Shown: positions 15,477-23,857 of the stretch, piece after piece | Position numbering within the stretch: position 1 is the stretch's first letter | Layout: every line of letters begins with the position of its first letter | Source of the DNA: Sphingomonas sp. LM7 | Lineage (GTDB): Bacteria > Pseudomonadota > Alphaproteobacteria > Sphingomonadales > Sphingomonadaceae | Direction of reading: 5' to 3' | DNA: 64,000 nucleotides | NCBI RefSeq assembly: GCF_002002925.1 | Contig: NZ_CP019511.1 | Coordinates: 2,666,001-2,730,000 of the forward strand | Position numbers and translations under genes: made by a program | Notes under the pieces: generated by a model | What the model saw: only the letters and a program-made list of their open reading frames with translations | What the model was told of the DNA's origin: nothing | The model's database searches: none

Positions 15477-17073
15477 CCGCCGCACCCTGCTCGGCCTGGG
15501 CGCCGCCGCAGTTGCTGCGGGCGGGGGCGGGCTGGCCTATGCGCTGGGGCATGCCGCACCGTTGCCCGAAGGTACGCTAGCGGGGGCCGACATAGCGCGC
15601 GGGCACCGGCTGCGCGATGGCAATTTCCCAGCGCCCAGCCGACAGGAAGAAGTCGATCTGGTCATCGCCGGCGGGGGCGTCGCCGGGCTTTCGGCAGGCT
15701 GGCGGATGGCCGATGCGGGGTTCGATCGTTTTCGGTTGCTCGAGCTGGAAGACAGCGTCGGCGGCAATGCCCGCAGCGGCCGCAACGCGGTTTCCGCCTA
15801 TCCGCTCGGCGCACATTATCTGCCGGTCGCCAACCAGGAAGCGAAGGCGCTCCAGCATCTGCTGCGCCAGCTCGGGATGATCACCGGCGACAGGGACGGC
15901 GTGCCGGTCTACGACTCCGAACAGCTCTGCGCCGATCTGCAGGAGCGTTTCTTCTGGCAGGGCCGCTGGCAGGAAGGGCTGATCCCGCGCACTGGCATCA
16001 CCGCGCGGGACCGTCAGGATCTCGCCGCGTTCGAAGCGGCGATGGCCGACTTCTCCAGCCATGTCGGCACCGACGGCAAGCCCGCCTTCGCGGTGCCGAT
16101 AGCGTACAGTTCGCGCGACGCCGATTTGACCGCGCTCGATACGCTGAGCTTCGCCGCCTGGCTCGATCAGCAGGGCTGGCGCTCGCCCGTGCTGCGCGCG
16201 CACGTCCGCTATGCGATGCGCGACGATTACGGCACCGAGCCGGACGAGGTCTCGGCCTGGGCGGGCATTCACTATTTCGCCGGCCGGCGCGGCTGGGCCG
16301 TCGAGGGTGGCGACAACGAGCTCACCTGGCCCGAAGGCAATGGCCGGCTGGCACAACAGCTCGCCGGCTTCTTCCCTGATCGTATTGCGCCGGGGCGGAT
16401 CGTCCACCGCGTGGCGCGCGAGGGGCAGCGCGTACTGGTCGACAGCTTCGACGTCGCCGCCAACGCCACCATCCGCACCAGCGCACGCGCCGCGATCCTG
16501 GCGATGCCGCATTTCATTGCGGCCCGGGTGTGCGGCGAGATCGGCGAGGCTTCGGCATTCAGCTATGCGCCCTGGCTGGTCGCCAATGTGACGGTCGATC
16601 GCCTGCCAGGCGGGCGCGGCGTACCGCTCGCCTGGGACAATGTGTCGAGCACCAGCGAATCGCTCGGGTATGTCGTCGCGACGCACCAGGGGCTCGATGC
16701 CGCGCACACCGGGACCGTGCTGACCTGGTATCTGCCGCTATCGACGATGCCGCCCGCCCAGGCGCGGCGGCTGCTGGTCGAGCGCCCGGCCGAGGAGTGG
16801 AAGCGCATCGTACGCGATGATCTGCTGGCGATGCATCCCGAGCTCGATAGCGCGATCACGCGGATCGACCTGTGGCGCTGGGGACATGCGATGGCGCGCC
16901 CAACGCCGGGTTTCCTGTGGCGCGGCGAGGCGATCGCGCCCAAGCCGCCGCTGTTCCTCGCCCATTCCGATCTCAGCGGCCTGTCGCTGTTCGAGGAAGC
17001 CCAGTATCACGGCGTCCGCGCCGCCGAGGCGGCGATGACGCTGCTCGGTCATGACCATGCGAGCCTGTTGTGA
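15466..17073 (+). CDS. FAD-dependent amine-oxidase-like protein with Tat-type signal
   Basis: 535 residues. MKADRRTLLGLGAAAVAAGG has a twin-arginine (RR-x-L-L) signal, predicting export of a folded flavoprotein. The FAD-binding motif is VIAGGGVAGLSAGWRMADAG (about residues 65-85), followed by ELEDSVGGNARSG. Later come GRRGWAVEGGDNELTWPEGNG and PLFLAHSDLSGLSLFEEAQY, as in amine oxidases and phytoene-desaturase-like enzymes. It may oxidise the polyamine product made by its neighbours. The location inference depends on the Tat motif. It overlaps the synthase gene by 11 bases and speD by four. Confidence 0.87.
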   Translation: MKADRRTLLGLGAAAVAAGGGGLAYALGHAAPLPEGTLAGADIARGHRLRDGNFPAPSRQEEVDLVIAGGGVAGLSAGWRMADAGFDRFRLLELEDSVGGNARSGRNAVSAYPLGAHYLPVANQEAKALQHLLRQLGMITGDRDGVPVYDSEQLCADLQERFFWQGRWQEGLIPRTGITARDRQDLAAFEAAMADFSSHVGTDGKPAFAVPIAYSSRDADLTALDTLSFAAWLDQQGWRSPVLRAHVRYAMRDDYGTEPDEVSAWAGIHYFAGRRGWAVEGGDNELTWPEGNGRLAQQLAGFFPDRIAPGRIVHRVAREGQRVLVDSFDVAANATIRTSARAAILAMPHFIAARVCGEIGEASAFSYAPWLVANVTVDRLPGGRGVPLAWDNVSSTSESLGYVVATHQGLDAAHTGTVLTWYLPLSTMPPAQARRLLVERPAEEWKRIVRDDLLAMHPELDSAITRIDLWRWGHAMARPTPGFLWRGEAIAPKPPLFLAHSDLSGLSLFEEAQYHGVRAAEAAMTLLGHDHASLL

Positions 17074-17423
17074 GCGAAGCGTATCGCGGCCATCACTTGA
17101 TCGCCGACCTGCATGAGGCGGCGCATCTGACCGACGTCGCGCATATCGAGCGCTGCCTGATCGACGCCGCCGCCGCGGCCGGCGCGACCCTGCTCGACGT
17201 GCGGCTCCACAGCTTCGGCCCCGGCCAGGGCGTGACCGGCATGGCGATGCTCGCAGAATCGCACATCTCGATCCACACCTGGCCCGAATATGGCAGTGCG
17301 TGCGTCGATCTTTTCCTGTGCGGGCGCCGCCACGACCTCGACGCCGCGCTCGATACGATCGTCGCGCGGCTGGAAGCGCGGGTGGCCAAACGCACGCTGC
17401 TGACGCGGGATCTGGGGAGCTAA
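17070..17423 (+). CDS. speD: S-adenosylmethionine decarboxylase proenzyme
   Basis: 117 residues from a GTG start overlapping the previous stop (TTGTGAGCG). It makes decarboxylated AdoMet, the aminopropyl donor for the synthase upstream. The self-cleavage site is ESHISIHTWPE with Ser64, the processing His69, and the catalytic Cys84 in DLFLCGR. All match the class 1 bacterial enzyme, whose precursor cleaves before the serine to form a pyruvoyl group. The length is normal for this class. It is the last gene of the cluster; a strong hairpin begins three bases after its stop. Confidence 0.95.
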   Translation: MSEAYRGHHLIADLHEAAHLTDVAHIERCLIDAAAAAGATLLDVRLHSFGPGQGVTGMAMLAESHISIHTWPEYGSACVDLFLCGRRHDLDAALDTIVARLEARVAKRTLLTRDLGS

Positions 17424-17425
17424 TC

Positions 17426-17552
17426 CCCTCTCCCGTCGGGAGAGGGTTGCGCAGACTTGGCCCGCTTCTTCGGCAGGCCCTAGTCGGAGCTGGGTGAGGG
17501 GATCGCACTATCGAGAGCGGAAAACCCTCACCTAGCTCCCGCAGGGAGAGGA
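17426..17552 (+). repeat. Paired palindromic repeat / terminator after speD
   Basis: CCCTCTCCCGTCGGGAGAGG at 17426-17445 is a near-perfect hairpin. GGAGCTGGGTGAGGG (17486-17500) and CCCTCACCTAGCTCC (17525-17539) form an inverted pair with one mismatch, and CTCCCGCAGGGAG closes the element. It lies between two convergent genes and probably terminates both transcripts. Confidence 0.75.
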
Positions 17553-17553
17553 A

Positions 17554-20106
17554 TTAGGGAGCTTCCCCAGCCACCGGCGGCGCAGGCCGCGCCAGGAATC
17601 GGCTATAGGCCCAGCTGATCCCGATCAGCACCACGCCCAATGCAAGGAACGACAGGATGCGCAGCACCCCGTCGAGCGCGGCGGCGTCGACCAGGAACAC
17701 CTTGAACGTCACCAGCGTCAACAGCGCAAGCCCGGCGATGCGCAGGTCATAGACGCTCGCGGTGATCCCGCGCCACAGCCAGAACAGCGCCACGCCGAGC
17801 AGAACCGCCGAATAGCCGCCATTCTCCAAGGTGCTGATCGGCCCGGTGAGCACCGTCCCATGCGTCGCCTGGCGCACCGCGACCAGCGCTGCCGCGATGG
17901 TGAGCAATGCCGCGCCGGCGCGCACCGCGGGCGCCTTGTGCAGCGTCCACAGCCAGAAGGCGGCCAGCGCGGCGTGGAGCGTCGCCGCATTGAGCAACGG
18001 GAACGGCCCGACCTGTTGCGGCACGATCGCGGGGTTGAGCAGCAGCAGATCGAACCATATCAGCCGCACCAGTCCGAGCCCGAACAGCACCACCGCGAGC
18101 GACGGCAAGCGGCCGCTGCGCAGCAGATACCAGCCCGAAGCAAGACATGCCTGGGTGAGCAGCAAGCGCTCGACAAAGCCCAGCGCGAAGAAGCGCTCGG
18201 GCGCGCCGATCGCGAGCGCCTGCTTGGCGAGCGCATAGATCAGCAGGATGCCCACGCCGATTGCGACGCTGCCGACGAAGCGCCGCGCGCGACCAAGCTG
18301 GCGCGGATCGAGCATTGCTCCGAGCAGCGCCGCGGTCGGCAGCGCCAGCGCGCGGAACAGGTCTGGCAGCGGCGGGATGCGCAGCCAGGGCAGCCGGTCC
18401 CCTGCCAGCGACGTCGAGATCAATTCGATCAGCCCGGCCAGCGGCATTGCGGCAGCGACGAGCGCGGCAAGGTATGGCAGCGCCGGGAGTACGAACAGCG
18501 AAGGCGCCTTTGCCAGCCGCGCCCAGGCGGCAAGGCCGAGCAGGACCAGCGCAAGCGGCACGCCGAGCCAGGCATCGGGCAGGAACTGCGCGAGCCCCCA
18601 TGCCGCGAGCAGACCGGCGAACAGGCTCGCCGCGGTCAGGATCGGATCGTCGGTCTCGCGCTTGTGCCGCCAGGCGAGATGTCCAGCGCCCGCAGCCGCG
18701 AGCAGGTCCAGCAAGCCCCAGATCTCCGCCGCGAGCAGCGACGGCGCACAGAGCTGCGCGACCAGCAGCGGTCCCGCGGTGCCGCCCAGCGCAAGCGCCG
18801 CCCAGCCGCGTCCGCGCGCCGCGAGCACATGGCCGGGCACGGCGAACAGCAACGTCGCGATCAGCGCCGCGATCGGCGTGGCGGCGCGTTCGGGTTGGAG
18901 CAGCGCCAGCACTTCGAGCGCCAGCAGGAAGCCCAGCGCGGCCAGCGCGGCGGGCAAGTAGATCGCCTGGCGCCATGACAGGAACAGCGCCGCAGCGGCG
19001 AGCACTAGGTAGAAGCTCCAGGCGAGCGCGCCGAAATCAAGCGACGGCGCCAGCGCCAGCAGCTGGACGAACCCGGCGACCAGTGGGGCGAGCCGCAACA
19101 ACGGATTGCGCGTGCCGGTGGCGGGCAACGCCGCGCTGGCGCAGGCGGCGAGCAGCATCGTGAATGCGCCGACCGCCGACAAATCCGCTTCGCGCCCGGC
19201 CAGCGCAAAGATCAGGAAGTTGATCCAGCCGAACCCGGCGATGCTCGCGGCGAGCGCCAGCCAGCCCCAGCCGCGATGGATCGCCAGCCCGAACAGCGCA
19301 GAGATGAACAGCGCCAGATAGACGAGCAGCGGCGCGATCCCCGCGGCGTCGAACCCGGCGACGAGCGGCGCGACGAACCCGCCGATCAGCGCCATCACTG
19401 CGGTGGGCGGACCATGGCGCAGCGCCAGCCCCATCGCCGCGGCGGTGACCAACACGACCAAGACGAAGGCAGTAAGCGGCGCGATCAAATGATAGAGCGC
19501 CGCCGCCATGTAGAGCGTGCCATAGAGGCTGGCGATGCCGGCGCCGGCAAGCACCTGCGCCACGCGCGGATCTTCTGCCGTGGCGGGGAAGCGGCGCGCG
19601 GCTTCGCTGGCGGCGATCAGCGCGACGCCGAACAAGGCGGCGAGGAAGGTGCGCGTGCCAGGGCCGAGCAGCCCGCTCTCGATCGAATAGCGCACGAGGA
19701 AGAAGCCGGCGAGGACCAGCGCGGCGCCGCCGATCCAGATCGGCAGCCGTCCGCCGATCAGCGATTCGAGATTGAGCGGCGGGCGCGGCGGCGCCTCGAC
19801 CGGGGCAGTCCGTATCGGCGCCGGCAGGGCATCGGCAGCGCGGGCGCGGATACGCTCGGCCGCGACGACGCGTGCCGGCGTCCGGACTTCCTCGCGAAAA
19901 GGCTCGGCGATGCCGGGTGCCTCCTGAGGAGCGCTATCGGCTGCGGCGGAAACCGGTTGCGCAGTCATCCGTGTTTGGCGATCTTCGAGCCGCTCGACGA
20001 GTGACTCGACGCGGCGCAACTCCTGTTCCACAACAGTCAGGCGCCGCAGGACCACGAAGAAGGCCGCGGCGACACCAAGGGCGAGCAGGAGCGTGAAGAG
20101 CGTCAC
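17554..20106 (-). CDS. DUF2339 polytopic membrane protein
   Basis: 850 residues. An N-terminal helix (LLLALGVAAAFFVVLRRL) is followed by a short coiled coil (VEQELRRVESLVERLEDRQ), a Pro-rich linker with NLESLIGGRLPIWIGGAALV, and then more than 20 hydrophobic segments to the end. This is the DUF2339 architecture, a large inner-membrane protein of unknown function found in many proteobacteria. It is convergent with the polyamine cluster and separated by the repeat, so it is not in that operon. Alternative roles such as transport or envelope maintenance are guesses. Confidence 0.9.
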   Translation of the reverse strand: MTLFTLLLALGVAAAFFVVLRRLTVVEQELRRVESLVERLEDRQTRMTAQPVSAAADSAPQEAPGIAEPFREEVRTPARVVAAERIRARAADALPAPIRTAPVEAPPRPPLNLESLIGGRLPIWIGGAALVLAGFFLVRYSIESGLLGPGTRTFLAALFGVALIAASEAARRFPATAEDPRVAQVLAGAGIASLYGTLYMAAALYHLIAPLTAFVLVVLVTAAAMGLALRHGPPTAVMALIGGFVAPLVAGFDAAGIAPLLVYLALFISALFGLAIHRGWGWLALAASIAGFGWINFLIFALAGREADLSAVGAFTMLLAACASAALPATGTRNPLLRLAPLVAGFVQLLALAPSLDFGALAWSFYLVLAAAALFLSWRQAIYLPAALAALGFLLALEVLALLQPERAATPIAALIATLLFAVPGHVLAARGRGWAALALGGTAGPLLVAQLCAPSLLAAEIWGLLDLLAAAGAGHLAWRHKRETDDPILTAASLFAGLLAAWGLAQFLPDAWLGVPLALVLLGLAAWARLAKAPSLFVLPALPYLAALVAAAMPLAGLIELISTSLAGDRLPWLRIPPLPDLFRALALPTAALLGAMLDPRQLGRARRFVGSVAIGVGILLIYALAKQALAIGAPERFFALGFVERLLLTQACLASGWYLLRSGRLPSLAVVLFGLGLVRLIWFDLLLLNPAIVPQQVGPFPLLNAATLHAALAAFWLWTLHKAPAVRAGAALLTIAAALVAVRQATHGTVLTGPISTLENGGYSAVLLGVALFWLWRGITASVYDLRIAGLALLTLVTFKVFLVDAAALDGVLRILSFLALGVVLIGISWAYSRFLARPAPPVAGEAP

Positions 20107-20206
20107 TGGCTTCTCCTTGGCACAGCGGATTCGCGCTGTCGTGGCAAACTAGGCGTTCCCCGGGTCCGGAGTGCCAGATTTGCGGCATGATGGAGGGGAA
20201 TGTGCG

Positions 20207-20878
20207 ATGATCGTATTTGGTTCGACGCTGTCGCCTTACGTTCGCAAATGCATGGTGTTCGGCGCCGAAAAAGGGCTCGAACTCGAACTTCAGCCCGCCG
20301 GCCTCGGCCGCGGCGGGCCCGATTTCCAGGCGGCCAGCCCGTTTGGCAAGATGCCCGGCTTCAAGGATGACGATTTCCTGATCTCCGATTCGAGTGCGAT
20401 CGTCACCTATCTCGAGGCCAAGTTTCCCGAGCCCAATCTCATCCCGCTCGAGCCGCGCGCGCGAGCGCGAACGATCTGGTATGACGAGATGGCCGATACG
20501 GTGATGATGGCGGCGGGCGGCGCGATCTTCGGCAATCGCTTCGTGCTGCCGCGCGTGCTCAAGCAGGAATGCGACCATGCCGCGGCCGATACCGCCGAGC
20601 ATGATCTGCTGCCGTCGCTATGCGATTATCTGGAGAACGTCATCCCGGCGAGCGGCTTCCTGGTCGAGGATCGGCTGACCCTGGCGGACATCGCCGTGGC
20701 GAGCCCGTTCGCGACTCTGGGCTGCATCGGCGTCAAGGCCGACCCCAGCCGGCACCCGCGCACTGCCGCCTATGTCGAGGCGATATTGGCGCGGCCGAGC
20801 TTCGCGGCGATCATCGCCAAGGACCAGGCAATGGTTTCGGCGATGGGCGGCCCGGTAACCGCGAAGCAGGCCGCCTGA
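20207..20878 (+). CDS. Glutathione S-transferase family protein
   Basis: 223 residues from MIVFGSTLSPYVRKCMVF, chosen because GGAGGGG lies about ten bases upstream. The N-terminal thioredoxin-like domain has LSPYVRK, with Ser/Tyr near residue 8-10 in the catalytic position, and the glutathione-binding DSSAIVTYLEAKFP (about 65). The C-terminal helical domain contains LTLADIAVASPFATL, the N-capping motif of GSTs. The family conjugates glutathione to electrophiles or acts as a peroxidase or isomerase; the substrate is unknown. It is 39 bases ahead of the DapF-family gene, possibly co-transcribed. Confidence 0.9.
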   Translation: MIVFGSTLSPYVRKCMVFGAEKGLELELQPAGLGRGGPDFQAASPFGKMPGFKDDDFLISDSSAIVTYLEAKFPEPNLIPLEPRARARTIWYDEMADTVMMAAGGAIFGNRFVLPRVLKQECDHAAADTAEHDLLPSLCDYLENVIPASGFLVEDRLTLADIAVASPFATLGCIGVKADPSRHPRTAAYVEAILARPSFAAIIAKDQAMVSAMGGPVTAKQAA

Positions 20879-20917
20879 GGCTGGTCACACCCCGTGCCGC
20901 GTCCTAGAGGAGGCGGC

Positions 20918-21835
20918 ATGCGGTTTGCCTTCACCAAATGCCATGGCTCGGGAAATGATTTCCCGCTGATCGACGCACGCGACCTCGCGCTGGACGACGC
21001 CGATTGGGCGCGCGTTGCGCAGGCGCTCGCCGACCGTAGCGGCCCGGTGGGCGGCGACGGACTGCTGCTGCTCGTCAACGGTGACAGCGACCATGCCTTC
21101 GGAATGCGGATGTTCAATTCGGACGGGTCCGAGGCGGAGACCTGCCTCAATGGCCTGCGCTGCGTGGCGCGCGCAGGATTCGAGGCGCTGGGCGTGGATA
21201 CCGCGCACGTGAAGCTCAAGACGAGCTCGGCCGCAGTCGCACGCGAAGCCGAGCTTGCGCCGGGCGTCGTCACGGTGCGCACGACAGTTGGCCCCGCCTC
21301 GACCGAGCTGGCCGATGTCGGGCTGCGCGGGCCGCTGTCCGAGCTGCCGAGCGACCGCAGCTTTACGGCGGTGGCGATGCCCAACCCGCATCTCGTCACC
21401 TTCGTCGATGCCGTCGACGAAGGTGAGCTGGTGGCACTCGGCGAATATTGCGAGGGCGCCCCCGCGCTGATCCCCGGCCGCGCCAACGTCTCCTTCGTCG
21501 CGCTGCGCGGCCCCGACCTGTTCGTCCGCACCTTCGAACGCGGCGTCGGGCTGACCGACAGCTGCGGGAGCGCGATGGCCGCATCGGTGCTCGCCGCGTC
21601 GCTCACCGGCCACGTGCCGATCGACGCCGACATCCGCGTGTTCAACAAGGGCGGGCTGGTCCGCGGCCGCGCCGGCGCCGACCGCGTCGTGACGATCAGC
21701 GGCAACGCGACCTTCGTGTACGACGCGCATATCGACATCGACCTCGCGCGCGGCCGCGCCGATGCGCTCGAGATCCTCGCCCGGCGCGACGGCGAAGTCG
21801 CAGCCTGGGATGCCGCGGTCGCCGCGCTCGGCTGA
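20918..21835 (+). CDS. dapF: Diaminopimelate epimerase family protein (divergent)
   Basis: 305 residues from MRFAFTKCHGSGNDF, start set by GAGGAGG upstream. DapF converts LL- to meso-diaminopimelate for peptidoglycan and lysine. The two catalytic cysteines (Cys76 in SEAETCLNG, Cys216 in GVGLTDSCG), His158 (NPH) and Glu207 (FERG) are conserved. However, the usual CGNG is CLNG and the usual G-x-GET is GVGLT, and the first motif is HGSGNDFPLID rather than HGLGNDFVV-D. It could be the housekeeping enzyme of this lineage or a paralogue acting on another amino acid. Confidence 0.75.
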   Translation: MRFAFTKCHGSGNDFPLIDARDLALDDADWARVAQALADRSGPVGGDGLLLLVNGDSDHAFGMRMFNSDGSEAETCLNGLRCVARAGFEALGVDTAHVKLKTSSAAVAREAELAPGVVTVRTTVGPASTELADVGLRGPLSELPSDRSFTAVAMPNPHLVTFVDAVDEGELVALGEYCEGAPALIPGRANVSFVALRGPDLFVRTFERGVGLTDSCGSAMAASVLAASLTGHVPIDADIRVFNKGGLVRGRAGADRVVTISGNATFVYDAHIDIDLARGRADALEILARRDGEVAAWDAAVAALG

Positions 21836-21907
21836 GCTTGCCACGCCCCGGGCGGCTGGCTAGCCTCGCCTGACCAAGAGGCCGGACCACCGGCACCGGG
21901 GAGAGAA

Positions 21908-22840
21908 ATGCCGATGTCGTGGGTCCGTTCGCTTGCCGTCGCCGCGCTGGTGGCGCTTCCGCTCTCGCTTGCCGCTCAGGACTCGCCGCAGGCCCCGCTT
22001 CCCAGGATCGACAAGCCCCTGCCGCCTGCCCCCGATCGCACGGCGCGGGCAAGCGTAATGCTCGCCGACTATCGCTATGACGACCTGCTCTGGGAAAATG
22101 ACCGCACCGCGCATCGCATCTACGGCCATGCCCTCGAAGCCTATGAGCCCCCCTCGGGCTCGGGGATCGACAGCTGGGGCAAGAACGTCGCCTGGCCGTT
22201 CATGGACCGCCAGCTCAGGAGCGGCGACCAGCATGGCTTCCACGGCGAGGGCCTCGACAATTACAATGTCGGCACCGGGCGCGGCGCCGGCGGCCTGGGC
22301 ATCTGGCTCGACAACAAGCTGTGGACGTCGCGCAACTTCATCGCGCACCGCATCCTCAGCAAGGGCCCCGCCACCGCCGATTTCGAAGTCGATTACGCCC
22401 CCTGGCCGGTCGATGTGAACCGGCGCGTCTGGGAGACGCGGCGCTTCACCCTGCCCACCGGCACCCATTTCACCCGAATGGTATCGACGATCCGCTCGGA
22501 CAAGTCGGGACCTTTGGTCGTCGGGATCGGCATCGGCCGCAAGCCCACCGGCGCAGAGGGCGAGCTGACCGTCGACAAGGCGCGCGGACTGCTTTCCTGG
22601 TGGGGTCCGGAAGTGGGCGACCACGGCCGAATGGCTATCGCGCTCCGCTTCGATCCCGCGATGCTGGTCGATGTGGTCAAGGATGCCGACAACCATATCG
22701 CGCTGCTGCGCATCACGCCGGGCAAGCCCTTCGTCTATTATTCCGGCTCGGCATGGAGCCTCGGCAATGGCAGCTTCCGCGTGCGCGCCGACTGGGATCG
22801 CTATGCCGCAGCGGAACGCGTGACCTTCGCGGCCCGCTAA
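21908..22840 (+). CDS. Exported DUF4861 protein
   Basis: 310 residues. MPMSWVRSLAVAALVALPLS is a Sec signal peptide, so the mature protein starts near AQDSPQAPL. The body has DLLWENDRTAHRIYGHALEAY, SWGKNVAWPFMDRQLRSGD and NYNVGTGRGAGGLGIW, the blocks of the DUF4861 family, which is often found with carbohydrate-utilisation genes. It resembles beta-sandwich sugar-binding or lyase-like domains, but no reaction is established. The ATG follows GGGGAGAGA. No sugar-related genes are next to it here. Confidence 0.85.
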   Translation: MPMSWVRSLAVAALVALPLSLAAQDSPQAPLPRIDKPLPPAPDRTARASVMLADYRYDDLLWENDRTAHRIYGHALEAYEPPSGSGIDSWGKNVAWPFMDRQLRSGDQHGFHGEGLDNYNVGTGRGAGGLGIWLDNKLWTSRNFIAHRILSKGPATADFEVDYAPWPVDVNRRVWETRRFTLPTGTHFTRMVSTIRSDKSGPLVVGIGIGRKPTGAEGELTVDKARGLLSWWGPEVGDHGRMAIALRFDPAMLVDVVKDADNHIALLRITPGKPFVYYSGSAWSLGNGSFRVRADWDRYAAAERVTFAAR

Positions 22841-22844
22841 GGCG

Positions 22845-23219
22845 TCAGCGTGCCGGTATCGCCGCGGGCGGGATCACTTCGATCAGATCGTCCTGCAGGC
22901 TGACGATCGCCTCGATTTCGGCCGGACCGATCGGCCTGGCGAACGCCACGCCGAACCGCCGTCCGCTGCTCCACTGGACGCGCGCCGATCCCAGCGAAAT
23001 CCCGCATGCCAGCTGGACCTGCGTGCCGACGTTGGGCGGGCTGTCGCCATAGACCAAGGCGCCGCCAGTGGAGACATTGAGCAGGTGGACTCGCTTGGGC
23101 GCGCCCGCGCCGCACCGCAGAACGGCGGGCTGGAACACCTTGATGCGGGGCGCCCCGCGCATCTGTGCGCCATGCTTGTCGGTGGCCTGCACCCTTTCCC
23201 CCCGGATCGTCATGACCAT
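22845..23219 (-). CDS. PilZ-domain protein
   Basis: About 124 residues; candidate starts are GTG 23228, ATG 23219 and ATG 23213, none with a clear ribosome binding site. The RRR-like front is replaced by APRIKVFQPAVLRCG and the second motif is NVSTGGALVYGD, close to the PilZ D/N-x-S-x-x-G c-di-GMP motif. A C-terminal VQWSSGRRFGVAFARPIGPAEIE follows the PilZ pattern too. It may bind c-di-GMP, but the N-terminal arginine motif is weak (one Arg), so binding is uncertain. Confidence 0.8.
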   Translation of the reverse strand: MVMTIRGERVQATDKHGAQMRGAPRIKVFQPAVLRCGAGAPKRVHLLNVSTGGALVYGDSPPNVGTQVQLACGISLGSARVQWSSGRRFGVAFARPIGPAEIEAIVSLQDDLIEVIPPAAIPAR

Positions 23220-23289
23220 GAATCGCACAATCGAGTCCGGCGTTCCGCAAAATTGATGCTTAGCGCGGGTTAATCTTTTTCCGCGGTGC

Positions 23290-23766
23290 TCAGGGCAGCC
23301 GATAATGGTCCGCGAGCCGATCGAGCGCGAGGCCGAGCACCAGTTTTCCGGCGCGGCTCGGCCAGCCCAGCGCCTTTTCGGCCATGACGAGCCCCTCGCC
23401 CGCGCACACTACTCGCCACAGCACGTCGGCAAGTCCCCGCCCCGCCGCGCCCATTGCCCCATCGAACCGGCGCTTGGCGGCGATATGCGCGAGCGTCGGA
23501 TCCAGCACCTCGGGCGGCCCCCGGCGGCCGCCGGCACGCGGGCTAGTGTCCCAGCGCATCGTCACGCTCGGCCCCAGCGACGCCGTCTCGTAATCGGTGC
23601 GGAGCCGCTCGCCCGCTTCGAACTGGCGCGCATCGACATGCCCCCGCGATCGCAGCCAGCTCAGCGGCGATTCGGCGAGATTGACCGTCACGGTTCGCCG
23701 TCCCCGCCGCGCGACGCCGCCAGCCACCACGCCGTCCAGGATTTCCCGCTCTGCCAGCTCGCGCAT
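23290..23766 (-). CDS. DUF6456 protein
   Basis: 158 residues. The core is DTSPRAGGRRGPPEVLDP and RRFDGAMGAAGRGLADVLWRVVCAGEGLVMAEKALGWP, ending LALDRLADHYRLP. In alphaproteobacteria this DUF6456 domain is typically attached to or near helix-turn-helix proteins and recalls the T4SS/RctB-like 'ATPase-associated helical' region; its function is unknown. The N-terminus carries SPLSWLRSRG, which resembles the helix before the domain. It is divergent from the XRE-type gene, with a common 90-base promoter region. Confidence 0.75.
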   Translation of the reverse strand: MRELAEREILDGVVAGGVARRGRRTVTVNLAESPLSWLRSRGHVDARQFEAGERLRTDYETASLGPSVTMRWDTSPRAGGRRGPPEVLDPTLAHIAAKRRFDGAMGAAGRGLADVLWRVVCAGEGLVMAEKALGWPSRAGKLVLGLALDRLADHYRLP

Positions 23767-23857
23767 TTCGATCTCCTTTTGTTCCTATTGCTATCCGCTT
23801 GCCATGAAGTCCCGTTTGTAGGAAAGAGAAAAAACCAAATCGGTTACCGAGGTGCCT
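23767..23857 (+). promoter_or_regulatory. Divergent promoter region, DUF6456 and XRE genes
   Basis: A relatively AT-rich 91-base gap holding TTGTTCCTATTGCTAT and GAGAAAAAACCAAATCGGTTA. Such divergent spacing next to an XRE repressor is typical of autoregulation. No clear inverted operator is visible to me, so the assignment is by context. Confidence 0.4.
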
